Below are positions 11,706 through 23,514 of a DNA stretch of 64,000 nt, one piece after another. Numbering within the stretch: position 1 is the first letter of the stretch; each line of letters starts with the position of its first letter. Source of the DNA: Toxorhynchites rutilus septentrionalis (taxonomy: Eukaryota > Arthropoda > Insecta > Diptera > Culicidae); assembly GCF_029784135.1 (NCBI RefSeq), contig NC_073746.1, positions 158,771,108-158,835,107 on the forward strand, read 5' to 3'. Made by a program: the position numbers and the translations under genes. The notes beneath the pieces are model-generated. The model saw only the letters and a program-made list of their open reading frames with translations. It searched no databases and was not told the DNA's origin.

Positions 11706-13277
11706 GTAAGTGTGTGACCATTGTTGTCTGCGGGTTTTCCTCAAACCGCCCGAACAGATAGTGAAGGTGAACCAATCAGTCTCGTCCACAAAACTAAAAG
11801 GTGTGATATAATTAGCTTCACCATATCAATCTTGATCAGCGATAACATGATCCATTCGCTATACAATCATAATTGAGTGGATTTCCAAGCTGGCACCTGC
11901 TTATACAGATTTTTGTGATTTCAATAGCTTGCTTTCAAAGCAATTTTTGAGCTATTGAAACTAGTTTTTGGATCAATAACTAACAAACATTAGACATTCT
12001 ATCTTTCGAATGAAGCGGTTAACATACCATTTCTATCAACTAACAATGCTCGAAATCCTGTTTCTCTAATGTAACGCTCTCGTTCTTAAAGCTTTGAACT
12101 TACACCCCAGTATAGAAATGAAAGATGTAGTCCGACGTCAAAATCATTTTCACATAAAATTTCTTGCAATAAAATGTTATGTTAAAATTTTCTACATATT
12201 TCAATACTTCCCCTTGGTTCACCGTGACTGGTTCGCGCTGACATAAGGGCCATCACAACAAACGCGAGCTGGCTCCTCTCTCTCAGGTTGGGACACTGAG
12301 AGGAATAATTAGTATATATTACAAATTCTTCAGTTATTAATACCAATTCGTTAGTCGTTTTGTACCATACTAATAATTCGTATGTTTTACGCGAGTAAAT
12401 TGATAAATACAAGTGTCAAAACATGTACCAGAATACCGACCCAGTTTTGATCTTTCTTTCGGGATTTCGTGCCAACGCTCAATTTATTGATATCGGGCTG
12501 CATTCGTTTGTTATTATATTTTCGGTTCATGTAATAATGAAGATATATTTTTTTTCATCTATTTCCATTGAATAATATTCCAACATTCAAAATGGGCATT
12601 TAAGTACTTGTATGGACACTAGTTTACGCTGGCACAATTTGCAAATGGGACCTCGGAGAATTTTGCTACTGGATGATTGGCATGTTGATAATAGATATCT
12701 GCGTTAGTATTTTGTTGCCGGTGCCATCGAGATAGTTTATTTAGCACAACAATTGGATGACGTTCGTTGGCGCAATATTTCTACAATTATTGGGGTGGAC
12801 GGACTGAAGACCCGGCGCCCCGGAAAATCTTCAAGTTAACCTAAATGGAAAACAAAAGGGCAGTTTTGGTCTCATTGGATACGAGGAAATGATAAGTATA
12901 TTCGAAATTTATCTAGTCTGAGTGTACCTGCCAACAGTTTCACAATCGATGGGCCTAGGGATGCACGCCCTTCCGAGGTAGGAGTTAAGTTCAAAAAACG
13001 CCAATACAAACAGTGCCGCCTGTGGAGCACATTCACTTCTTTTGGAAACACCGCTGCTGCTCAGCGACATAATAGCGTTGATGTATATATTTGGTGTTGC
13101 CCTTCATTTCTTTTCGACGAAAATAGCTTCACGATCGAGAAGAAATATAAATGTATAATTATATTTTAATTAAAATAAACTGCTCACTTCCGAATTGCAT
13201 TACTGTCATGACGGAAATGGTGACTGCGACCTTTGCTCTACACAGTTGCTCAGATATCTGAACACTCTAACTTAAAC
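11706..13277. other. Spacer with a partial MITE copy
   Basis: About 12285-12420 (CTGAGAGGAATAATTAGTA...) resembles the left part of the MITE at 36506-36914. 12600-13270 has no recognisable coding or repeat identity in this window. Confidence 0.45.
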
Positions 13278-14804
13278 TGACCAGACGTCCCGCGTTACGC
13301 GGGACAGTCCCGCATTTCAACAAAATGTCCCGCGTAAGATTCCGTCCCGCGAAACTTCCGGCATTTGGCAAAAGAAACGAAAATGTCCCGCGATATAAAA
13401 TTTCAAATTTCAATATCACAATTTGATCATGTTGATTTTCTTAAATGGATGAACCTCAAAAAAAAACTTTTATTTTGCAGACTGTTCAGAGGCGCCAAAG
13501 ATTAATACGTTGAGGTTTCATCGCACCGACTTTGGGCTTTTTGTTTAGTGAGTGTCAACTGGAAGCGACAGCAACAAAATTAGAAAATGATTTTTATAAA
13601 AGTCCCCTATTGATCCGCAGGGACCAACGTAAGTCAGACGAAAAGTTCATCTTTGGTCCCCTACCTCGATCAGGGCTTAACGTTTGAAATAAGCCGGAAG
13701 AACTAGTGTATACTCGACATTAAGAGGCAGAGTTGTTTGATGAAGTATCGTAAATGAGGCACTGGGCGGTCTTACGGAACCTGAACCATGGCCGATGGAA
13801 AGATGTATATCAGCGTGTTATTTTACCTTTTCGTGGCTTTGGTGGTCGTATGTATCTCCATTTTGGCCATTCGCCTAAATGTTTCTATCGGGCGCAGTTG
13901 GGGAATGTTGGGAAGGTTGGTGGTCTTCGAGACAATGTTTATCTCCAACCGATCCATCCTCCAGTGATTTTTTGGCATAATGGGCTGATTCCAGGTTCGG
14001 CATAAAGACCACATCACCTTCCCAACTCCGGCAAGCACTTCGTATCTTATATATCTTCCACATTCGTTGAATTCTAGCATCAAGTACGTCTCGTGTTTCA
14101 TTATGAGTACGAAAAGAAGTTTTTCACTTCTTTCGCCGGAAAGAAGTTTTTCACCAGCACCTCAAGCTAGTCCTTCTGGGTGATTGCCTGCTGCTCAGAT
14201 ACGGCTGGTCTCGTCTGACGCTTCCGCATTAAAATGTCCATTTTGGCCAGATTCTTCTCCACCGTTTGACCGGTTGCTTCGATCTCCCGGCTTAAGGAGC
14301 GGCACAGAGCGGCATATTGTAAATACCAGATCGGCTGTATCTGGCGGACACAAAGTGCTTCAGGATGTCCAACTCCTTCGCTGTGGGGTGAGGCTTGCAG
14401 TATTGAAAAACCATCAAGTTGCTTGACAGTGCTGCTACTGCGAATCAACATCATTGAATCATTTTTGTTGTAGACCTAATAAACGTAAGATTTAAAGACA
14501 ATTTGTTCCTATAAATTATCTTTCATCGCCATCCAGAATTAGTCAATGCATACGTTAACACTAAAATCGATGAAAAATGAATTGGAATTTTCGAGCATTC
14601 CATTCGGTAATTTGGAGAAAATTGTAGAATTTGAATCGTGCTTGCCAGGCGTAAATGCTCTGATTGAGCGAGTGATTTTCGAGCGTAAACAAAATCTAAG
14701 CCACCGAAAAATCACAACCGAGTTTAGACTCGCTAAAATATGGTTTATATTCACATAACGTTTTGTTTTTTGTGTCCCGCGTTAGACCTCTGACCATCTG
14801 GTCA
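13278..14804. mobile_element. Element with TCCCGCG-rich inverted ends
   Basis: The left end TGACCAGACGTCCCGCGTTA is mirrored at the right end (14775-14804), which reads GTCCCGCGTTAGAC...CCATCTGGTCA. The terminal CTGACCAGA words and repeated TCCCGCG motifs are characteristic of decayed DNA transposons. The flanks (CACTCTAACT left, ACTCTAACTA right) are similar, but I cannot fix a clean target duplication. The interior holds a minus-strand mariner remnant, so the unit is composite. Superfamily not assigned. Confidence 0.55.
13790..14480 (-). pseudogene. Decayed mariner-type transposase fragment
   Basis: On the minus strand, LPNIPQLRPIETF (about 13930-13890) corresponds to the LPNCPELRPVEQYW block of the DD37E transposase at 1865-2662. 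In a neighbouring frame FMPNLESAHYAKKSLE corresponds to FWPDLASCHYSKSVLE. A piece near 14200-14170 (VSEQQAITQKD) corresponds to the linker before the catalytic domain. Catalytic residues are partly lost (N in place of the second D) and frames are broken. This is an old relative rather than a recent copy. Confidence 0.65.
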
Positions 14805-15633
14805 CTTTACTCTAACTAATGTTATCAAGTAAAATGTACTGATCTCTCGTAAGAATGTATATTACATTTGACATTTGCTTTACGAAGTTTTGGTAAAATG
14901 TAATAATAACGTGTGCATTCTACCAATGTATTGACTACTAAAGATTTGGTAGCTTCAGTTACGAATGATTTCTTCTAGTGTAGGTGGCATGCAAAATTGC
15001 TCGAGTTTGTATGGATTTTTTTTTATGTTTTGTAAATTAGTGAAAAATGAATATATATTTCTTCCTAAAAAGCCTCATATTTGATGTAGAAATATTTGTT
15101 TTATACGATTTCATTTATTTTTTCTATATATTCACAATGAAATAATTATCAATAAAATGTTATTGTTCCGTACATATTCCAATATATCCTCCATTGCGCA
15201 CTACCATATCATAGGAGAAACCATCGGTAGCGATTGATAAACTTCAATCGTTCATGTAACTTTATGTGAAATTATTTCCAGGAGATGCATCTATTTTTGC
15301 GACATTTTTATGAGTGAAACTCACGCGCTTTCTGAATTAAAATACGGCAAAAGTTATGACTTATTAGTTAGTTTTTTCCTCGAGTTCAATTTTGTGAGAA
15401 AAAATAACCGGAAAAATCGGGTTTGAATCCACAAAGTTTATAAATTTGGTTGATTTTATGAACAAAATGTCGTGATTCTACACGCTATTTTATCTGTGTG
15501 AGTAATTTTCGTGTGCGATACAAAAATATAGCTCACCTGTAATATATGTCAAATCACGACTGGGTCATGCGGATAAAATCAAATTGGTTGTCAAAAAGAC
15601 TCAAATAGATATGTCAAAAGAAACCCAATCAGC
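14805..15633. other. Spacer with right half of a MITE
   Basis: About 14808-14990 (ACTAATGTTATCAAGTAAAA ... TTCTAGTGTAG) resembles the right half of the MITE at 36506-36914. At about 15495-15560 there is an inverted, diverged piece of the repeat also seen at 33548 and 41135. No gene was recognised. Confidence 0.5.
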
Positions 15634-16730
15634 GATGCCAGGTCTGTAGACAATTTTTTGTAGAGACATTTTGAAGACATTATGAAGCATGTGAAGACAT
15701 TGCGGTATGATCACGTATGTGATTTTTTGGGAGATCTTATCTCCATAAAATTCCAACTATATGCTGAAAATATCGTTAAAAGAAGTAAGACTTCCGTATC
15801 GGTGTCATTCATTCACTTTTTTCAAACTTTTTCAAGCAAAAAATTCACATGTATATAGAAATAATTCAACAACAAAACGACTTTTACTTAAAATTTTGGA
15901 GAACTTTATTATCTATTAGGCCTTGTTCTCACTACAGCGGGGCGTCAGCGTGGCTTGTGCGGGACGTGTAATGCTCACGATTAATCGTGTGTGTTCTTAC
16001 CGATGTGTTCACACCAGGCTGACGTGTCGTGGGCGTTGTTTTGGCGTGTGGCTGGCATGCAAACGAAAACACTTTACGCCGGCGATATTTGTACATCTCC
16101 GCTTCTCTCTTGCATATGTTTGTAGTAGTGACATCATTTTAATTTTTCGCGTTTTTTTTTATTTTTACGTTTTTCACCGTCCGATTTTTACTCCGGATAC
16201 GTCCAACGATGTTGGAATATTTAAAAATAAACCAATTTTCATTCTTTCATTCAAAAACACACATTGACAATTTGTATAAAACACGCCGAAGACACGCTGC
16301 TGGCACGGTGCAATGTGAGTGAATTAAAATATCGTTGCGAGAAGTAAACACGCCCGCTCACCCCACGTTGATGCCCCACTGCAGTGAGAACATGGCCTTA
16401 TGGTGGGCTGTACGAAGATTCAAGTGCCAAACGAATAGAATTGATGACCCTCATTTGTCAAGCAAACCAAAACAAAAGTCTGCATTGATTACTAAAAATT
16501 ACAAAAGTAAACAAATAACACTGATAAAAAACGAGTGAACACTGGGACAGAAGCATAACTTCTTTTGTCGATATTTTCGGCCAATAGCAGGAATTTTATG
16601 GAAATAATATTTCCCAAAAATTCACATACACTATCATACTGAAATGTCTTTACATATTTCATAATGTCTTAAAAATGTCTTCACAAAATCAAATGTCTTC
16701 AAAATTAAGACAAGTCTTCAACCTGGCATC
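15634..16730. repeat. Inverted-repeat element with AGACATT-rich ends
   Basis: The outermost 10 bases, GATGCCAGGT, are exactly mirrored at 16721-16730 (ACCTGGCATC). Inside both ends lie repeated GAAGACATT words in opposite orientation, giving long imperfect terminal repeats. No coding remnant was recognised. A Harbinger-type MITE (15919-16397) sits inside it. Confidence 0.65.
15919..16397. mobile_element. PIF/Harbinger-type MITE, 479 bp
   Basis: It is flanked by TTA on each side (15916-15918 and 16398-16400). The ends are inverted repeats starting GGCCTTGTTCTCACTACAGC against GGCCATGTTCTCACTGCAGT on the complement. No transposase is encoded, so this is a non-autonomous element. It is nested in the 15634-16730 element and is therefore younger. 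Confidence 0.82.
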
Positions 16731-16885
16731 TTTCAATACGACTGTTCTCTAACCTTTTTTATTCATTAAATGATGGAAATAAGTCACAATACAATTGTCA
16801 TCTATTAAAAAGCAATCGGTTACAAGATTTCAAGAGTAAATTGGCTCAGAAAATCATGAAACCATGCGTTATTTAGACATTGTTT

Positions 16886-17735
16886 TGACGTGGGACTACG
16901 TCTAACCGGAGTATATGGGGGGTAAAATGAAAACCTAAACACAGAACATGCTGGAAAAAATGAAAGATTCCGAATGCTTATAACTCGAACATTTCTTACT
17001 AGATCGGAAAGATGTTTGCATCAATTGATAGGGAATATTTCTACGCTTCTATCGCAATTAATAAAATGTTATTTTTCATTAGATAAACAATTGAATAACT
17101 GTAAAATGTTTAGCGTTATTTAAACGCCATAACTGCCTAATTTTGATTGGCCCGATCTACGGTTTCCCAAACACAGCCATCAAACCCAAGCAGCCTTGGG
17201 GAAATCGGCATTGCAAATAAATAAAAGTCGAGGGTATTTTTGAAGGATATTCTTTCATATCTTCTGCTTCCTAAATTTCTACGCATACCATTTGATGATT
17301 AGGCAAAACGTTGTTAACCATTTGCTGCGATAACGCCTATTGATTAAACAAACTGCGTTCGACATACATGTCAAAATCGGAACTTAGTGCCTGAAGTTCA
17401 TTAAATCAAGCAAACTCGCGGTTCGAGAAGTACGTATATTTGAAAGATGCAAACTTCAGAAGGAAACGTAAAATAGAATAATCGTTTGATAATTCTTCTG
17501 TTCACATATTTTGTCCTAGGCATCATACCAACCTTAAAAGGACTGTCATTAAATAAACTTGTAACGGGGAACATTATCTATCACAATGCATGAATTGACC
17601 TTACATGGCATTATACAATCTTTTTACTCACAAAGCAAATATAATGAATTCAACTGAATTCGGGAATTGTTTCATTCCATCAAAAATTTAATCAATAAAA
17701 ACAAATGATTGCTAAACTAAGGTAGTCCCACGTCA
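16886..17735 (+). repeat. E-family repeat, copy E2
   Basis: It starts TGACGTGGGACTACGTCTAA and ends in GGTAGTCCCACGTCA (17721-17735). The interior is the reverse complement of much of copy E4 (28883-30880), including the shared TTTCCCAAACACAGCCATCA and CCTTGGGGAAATCGGCATTG blocks. Homology to E4 continues past the end into a perfect palindrome GTTATATC-GTA-GATATAAC at about 17744-17762. E2 holds only one of the roughly 95-bp internal units that are multiplied in E3 and E4. No ORF of note. Confidence 0.75.
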
Positions 17736-17762
17736 ACCTTGCGGTTATATCGTAGATATAAC

Positions 17763-18780
17763 CCACCCATTTTTGTTTCTTCCATATACATTCCATATTG
17801 AATGCAAATATATTTTGTTTATAAATCCAAATACATTCTGCTCCACCTCATATGTACTCATTGATTGTCATGCATACCTGTAGCAATTGTTAAATACGTT
17901 GTACTGAAGTGACGGAAAATACCATACTGACAAAAGTATTTATAATACAAGGTGAGGCATTTTTATTTTTTTCAGGCGAAATGAACATCAAAATTGACGA
18001 ATTTACGTTGGATTTACAACCAGATGGCGCAGCGAGAAAATGAGGATGTTTTGTTTTTTTAGTATGAACTTAATTCAATTTTTTTAGAAAAATCAGAATT
18101 TATCTTAAAATTTTCCGGTTTCATGTATACTTTCCACGCTGAAAAGGTTAGAAAATCGTCATTTTACAATTTGCTACGTATATTACGAGGAATGGCTTGT
18201 TATAAGTATTGTAACTTTAATTTTTTTCAACTAAGTAAACGACGAATAGGGTGTTTTGACTTTGGTAAAATCGCTTGTTGAAACCATCGGCAATATACAA
18301 AACAATAATTTTCTAACCATATATTGACGACATTTAGTGGCTGAAATGAATCTAAATAAAAATAAAATTAATAATTACGACCGAATCGCGCTTTTCAGTG
18401 CGTAAAATAAACAAACACCCTCACTTTTGTAGTTCTGAGCTCCAATGTAGGTGTCGCATGAGCTGATTCAGCTTTGCGTAAATTCGTCAATTATGACTGA
18501 AAATTAATTTCTCCGTATCAAAATAAGTATTCTATTCAAATGAAAACAGATGGTGGAAAAAATCTCTTATGAAAATTGTTATTGGAGATATTTGTTTATT
18601 ATAATGAAATGTTTCAGAAAAATATTTTAAATTTAAAGACAAATGGTTTAATAAGAGTCAGTAATATGTGTTTCAAGTAATTAAATAACATGATGTAAAA
18701 ATGATGTAAACTCAAGGCGCAATTTTGGATACATGGGAAAAAATCGAGAAATCTGTTCGGCAGAATTTGGTAAACAGTAT
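17763..18780. other. Spacer with dispersed repeat
   Basis: About 18495-18710 (ATTAATTTCTCCGTATCAAA ... AATTAAATAACATGATG) matches 33905-34125 and, more weakly, parts of 19760-20175. This is a dispersed noncoding repeat without recognisable ends. No gene. Confidence 0.5.
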
Positions 18781-19068
18781 CTTCTTCTTCTTGAATGGCG
18801 TTAACGTTCCCTGTGGAATTTTTGCCGTCTCAACGTATTCATTAACTAGCGTCGTTCATTAATACTTGGTTGAGATTTCTATGCCGAATAACACGCCTTG
18901 AATGTACTCTAGAGTGGCAAGCTCTAGAATACGCGTGACCACAGAGCAAGCCGGAAGAATTTTCTTTGACGAAAAATCCCCCAACCAGAACGGGAATCGA
19001 ACCCGAACACCCGGCATGATAGTGTGGGACGCTAACCACTCGGCCACGGGTGCACATCCAAACAGTAT
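18781..19068 (-). mobile_element. tRNA-derived SINE, copy 1
   Basis: On the minus strand the head reads as a tRNA-like pol III promoter. The A box (GTGGCCGAGTGGTTAG) lies near 19044-19029 and the B box (GGGTTCGATTCCCG) about 40 bp further on. A tRNA-unrelated body follows, and the tail is an AAGAAGAAGAAGA run. Flanking GTAAACAGTAT occurs at 18770-18780 and 19069-19079, consistent with a target duplication (a shorter AAACAGTAT copy is also present at 19060-19068). A second copy on the other strand is at 32624-32897. It is not a functional tRNA: the 3' part runs into SINE body. Confidence 0.88.
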
Positions 19069-19318
19069 GTAAACAGTATGCCAACACGAATTTTCCAGGT
19101 TGTTAACTCTCCTACACTCGCAAATCGTGCAAAACCGTAACGCGTATACTCACAGACTGTGTGTGTCTCTGTGATGTTGCTATTGTGTATTTTTAGCGTT
19201 ATTGATTTTTATTTAAAGAAAAATATATAATTAATTGAAAAAACTCCAGAGATTTTTTTTTCTCATTCAGTTTTAATAGTCAATAAATTCAGCCATCTCA
19301 TTTACTCTCAGTCTGTTA

Positions 19319-19669
19319 AGGTGGCCGTACACTGTTTGCCCAGAGGTCAAATATTTGATATTTTTGACAGATAAAGTTTGATTTGATATTTGTACAATCA
19401 CTATTTTGTTTGCCACTCTTCAATTTTCAACAGTGGTAAACAATATCAAACACCATACATGGAAAAAATCGACTGAATTATTCAAAGTAACCTAACCATG
19501 TACCGACAGGTTCGAAGAACAGACTGAAAAAATATTTAAGGCATCCAATAACTGAATATTTGCGTGTCGTATTTTGAGTAGAATATATTTGATCAGTACA
19601 CGTTGACCAAATTTTATCTGTCAAAAAGAGTCAAATATTTGGCTTCGGTCAAACAGTGTATGAGCACCC
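19319..19669. mobile_element. Harbinger-type MITE, 351 bp
   Basis: TTA flanks both sides (19316-19318 and 19670-19672). The ends are imperfect inverted repeats (AGGTGGCCGTACACTGTTTG against GGGTGCTCATACACTGTTTG on the complement), followed by mirrored GGTCAAATATTTG/CAAATATTTGAC words. No coding capacity. Confidence 0.75.
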
Positions 19670-19672
19670 TTA

Positions 19673-20406
19673 GAGCTATGCGCGAGTATAGGAAGGCTAA
19701 ATGGCAAGGTTACCAAATATTGACACGTAAATCTGCTGATTTTTCTAAAGTTTTGATTGATAATAATTATGAATTTTGAGATGGTCTTATGAAAACTGGA
19801 CAGCTGAAATTATCATATTGTAGCCCAATAAATAAACTAACGACTCTTTTGAACAAAATTAGCGTTCAATATACTTTATTTTAAGCATTTAATAATATTT
19901 GAAAATATCTTGTTGAAATTCTAGATGTTTGTGTTACAACGAAATATATTCAATGAGGGCTTATAGAAGTTGGACAGAGTGTATAAACAAATGGTTCAAT
20001 AAGAGTTAGGTATGGTTGTTCATGTAACTGAATAACATATTGTAGGAGTTTTTATTGAAATATAAATATTTTAAAACTGGCTTCGTGCCTTTTAATCTGA
20101 TAGAGATTAAATTATCGAGTTTGGAACCCAAATTATGCCCTTAATCTGAATGTCGCCACCAGACATCGGACATTGCATTTGAACATCACAAAAATTATTG
20201 ATAGAATGCTGAATTTCAGACACTTATGATAAACCGCTCTCCCTCCCGCCTCAATTAAAACATTTTTCGTTTTCTGTCATCCTGTTTTATTTGCTGCCTT
20301 CCTACAAGGTTAGAAACCGAAAGGCTACACCTCCTTTTATTGATCATCTTGCTTTCGCATTGAAGCAACAAAACAAGAATGTCCTGAAGGAAGGCGCGCG
20401 GAGTCA
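19673..20406. other. Spacer with dispersed repeat
   Basis: About 20000-20175 (GGTTCAATAAGAGTTAG ... GTCGCCACCAGACATCG) matches about 34070-34250. No gene was recognised. Confidence 0.5.
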
Positions 20407-21505
20407 AGCCGGGTTCAGACGGTGCGAGCAAGCATACGAGTCGGTCTAGTCAGTTACTGCAGTGCAGCTACTCACACCGTGTGAACACATCATGCCAGTT
20501 ATTGTCATGTGTGATCCGGCGTGCGAGCTACTTCAAAGTTTTTTGAATTTACTCGCACTCGCATGCTTCAAAACGTCAAAAACAGAATTTAGCGTTCGAA
20601 TCAGGGATGCCAAATGTAAAGAAATGTCTCTATTTTTAAGATATTTGAAAATATGCGAAGATATTTATAGACTTGAAAATTATTGGAAAAACAAATAAAA
20701 CCCTCATAGTTTCTTAACGAAATCATTGTTATTCTGTTTTGCACGCTGGCGGGGCACGCTTTCTTTTTGAGATAGTTTTCTGGAGAATGTCTAATATAGA
20801 ATCATTATCAGGCACAATTTTCATTCAAAATTCACTCACAACTTGCGAAAAAAAGTAAGGTTCTAAGAAACAGAATACATATTCGATTTAAAAAAGTACA
20901 TTTTCATTCATTATTTTAATTTTTGACGCGTGTGAATAAAATTTTAAAAAGTCTTCTAGACTATCATTTAAAGCATCACATACTTCCGGAATTATCTTAG
21001 CTATGGATGCTTTCGAGATTCTAAAAAATATCGACAACAATCTGAACAATATTCCAGAAGAAAGGCATATCAATGTCATTTATATTATCACTCTTGCAGG
21101 TACAGCATCCTTCATGAGTGTATCTTGGCGTTGTATTTGTGGAGCAATTAAATTCAACAGTTTTTCCACTTGTTCAGGTGTTATTCTCAACACTGCTCTG
21201 TAATCTCTATAAAATTGTGTAATGATACATTCAACTGAAAACCTAAGATGAAAACTACCAATAAAGAAGTCGATTTCGGACCAATCATTTGACAAATTCG
21301 GACCTGATTGCTGTTTCTGACTATTTGATGGACATTTGAAAAATCGCCTGGCATCCCAGGTAAACCCGTGCCGTAGTATCTAGTTTCTCGCCAGCAGCTC
21401 ACACTATGTGAACGGACAAGGCGAGTCAACCAATTGTCAAGCGAGTCCACCGGGTCAGTAGCTGCTCATTGTCAAGTCAGCTACTAGCAACGTATAAATG
21501 GGCCT
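20407..21505 (-). mobile_element. PIF/Harbinger-like element, copy 2 (inverted)
   Basis: It is flanked by TCA on both sides (20404-20406 and 21506-21508). The ends match those of copy 1 in reverse (AGCCGGGTTCAGACGG at left, CGTATAAATGGGCCT at right). The transposase remnant is on the minus strand. The break in the coding region falls at the same place as in copy 1, so both derive from one already-deleted parent. Confidence 0.8.
20942..21295 (-). pseudogene. Truncated Harbinger transposase, copy 2
   Basis: Minus-strand translation gives YRAVLRITPEQVEKLLNLIA, then PQIQRQDTLMKDAVPAR and, in a shifted frame, MTLICLSSGILFRLLSIFFR ending IIPEVCDALNDSLEDFLK. It parallels the remnant at 7178-7504. 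The frame is broken between the two blocks near 21080, and the catalytic half is missing. Confidence 0.75.
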
Positions 21506-21508
21506 TCA

Positions 21509-21962
21509 GAGTGGTTCTGGACGTGGATCGCACGCACACAAGCAGCCCAGTGTAGTGAGCAGCTGTTCACTTCATTCTCAATACCAACATTAAGCGAGCA
21601 AGAGGAGCGACTGCGAGTGTGTGGTACGAGCTGAACGATATTCTGAACCAAATAACATCCAGCAGTCATCGAAACTGCGACGAAAAAATCAGCTATCATC
21701 AAAATTCGCCGTGCGAAAAGAAGAGATTCGGAACGTGCAAATATCCTCGCGGACAGTAAATTTCTGTACAAACTATCCTCACAAACGTACGCAGGGACCG
21801 TAGAATGTGCTTTGTGTCAAAATCGTGAAATAGGCCGAATTTTCATCAGTTTATTGCGAAGCACCTAGAAAAACTGGAGTTCGACAGACGTGTGAGGATC
21901 AGCAAGGCAGTCCGGATCCGTAGCAGCAGCAGCAGCAGCCCTGAACGAAGCGATTTTGAATG
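21509..21962 (+). other. Possible first (5' UTR) exon with CAG run
   Basis: This A/C/G-balanced unique sequence contains a run of six CAG-type triplets (about 21921-21940) and ends in TTTTGAATG|GTGAGTAG, a strong donor (GT at 21963-21964). It has no recognisable ORF and no repeat copy in the window. It begins right next to Harbinger copy 2. It would suit a 5' untranslated exon splicing to the acceptor at 26053, which directly precedes an ATG. Promoter elements were not identified. Confidence 0.4.
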
Positions 21963-22190
21963 GTGAGTAGTTTCCAGAACTAGCCGTTGTTATCCTGAAA
22001 CGGAGGAACAATCCACCGGTGGTCAAAATCCGGACACGTGTTGAATGACGCCGTAGGTTGTTCCTCAGCATAGTCGAAAAGAAAAAAAAGCAATCGTAGA
22101 ATAGGCGACCATTTTTATTTTCTTTTCGTCATCGCCATCAACCATATCGCTCTATTTTGCTCTCACTCGCGCTCACGCGTATTATGTATG

Positions 22191-22207
22191 CGTGTGTGTG
22201 TGTGTGG
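22191..22207. repeat. (TG)n microsatellite
   Basis: An uninterrupted TG dinucleotide run of about 7 units in a GC-rich setting, downstream of the putative 5' exon. Confidence 0.85.
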
Positions 22208-23514
22208 TTGATTTTATATTCGATCACTTGATAGGGATCCCAATACCGGCGATGTGGTTAACTTTTGTAATGAAAATTTACATTAACATAAAATTAACTA
22301 ATATTCAATGTTTAAGTTTGACATAGTAAAAGTGATGTTTTTACTATTGTTGCGGTAAAACTGTTTTCAATTTTATGTAGTCTATTCGTACAATTATTAT
22401 GAATCAGAGCTCCGTTCATTCATGTTCTAACACAAATTTCTATTGTTTCCACCAATCGTCATTATACCAGCGAGGCATTCGCCAAAACATCAAGGAGTTC
22501 ATTAATTCTATCCCTCGATGAACGGATAAATATGATCATAATCAGGATATGAATAATTTCCTATATTCTTAAAAAAATTTGACAATTCAAAAGAATCAAC
22601 ATTGACGTTTTTATTTAAAGTTAAGTCACGTTTTCGTCATGTTTTTGTAATTCCTGAAAATGAAGTGTCGAGGCACTTGTTCATCTGATAGCCGACATAC
22701 TGACGAAGTACTTGCAGAATGTGAGGTTGAGGTGCTTTCAATGTTCCATACTCCTCAGGAGAGGCGTGGGGAAGTTGAAGATAGTTGAGCCGAGGCATAT
22801 CAGGAAACTACGAAAAACGAAGAGACTTGGACCTTCTACGATTCCTTGTTGATGCCATTGAATATAGAGTCTTATGGATTTCTGAATCAGCATCATTTCA
22901 TCAATATTTCGGTTATTACTCAATCGATTCCTCGCGATCTTCGCATACAATCTTCGTACTCTATGTAGTCAAATGAATTAGCTAACGTATTCAAATTCAA
23001 AAATTGGGCTCCGATCTTCCCGGTGGCATAACGAGGAATTTTGTTAGGCAGCTGAACAATTTATGGGCACCGTTCCGAGCTAATCTTTTGATCAATGAAA
23101 TCAACTCTCTCGGAAGAGTACTTCTAAATGAACCAACCTCGTATAATAAATCCGCCCAGTGTTTACATGGAACGTCTATACGATGGATTCGGATTTTCAT
23201 AATCAATTCATACCTTACGATGCAACTCATTAAATAGTTTAAGATTAAATAAATCTTGATATCATACATTTGGTCGGTTTTGGTTTTTGCGTTTATGTAA
23301 TCAACCCTGCACAATCTGTAATAGCTGTCGTATTCCGGAAGTGTAGCCTCATTAACGAAAGCTATATTCTGCTGCTCGCCCTTCAATTGTCTTTATGAAA
23401 TTTTGACGTCGATCTACTTCAAACATAACACGCGTATAACATCAGGTTCGAAAAGGTTATTTAAAAAAATTGGATGAGTTATATCTATTAAAGAACCGCA
23501 AGGTTGACGTAGAA
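22208..23514. other. Unassigned spacer
   Basis: No recognisable gene or terminal repeats. The last 60 bases before 23515 (GGATGAGTTATATCTATTAA...) match the outer flank of E-family copies E2 and E4. Confidence 0.5.

Noticed and set aside
15923..16267. 114-codon plus-strand frame with Cys/His residues
   Set aside because: It falls entirely inside a non-autonomous MITE with inverted ends; no recognisable domain.
18830..19060. tRNA gene suggested by A and B boxes (also at 32630-32700)
   Set aside because: The tRNA-like part runs directly into a shared non-tRNA body and AAGAAG tail, and both copies have target duplications. These are SINEs.
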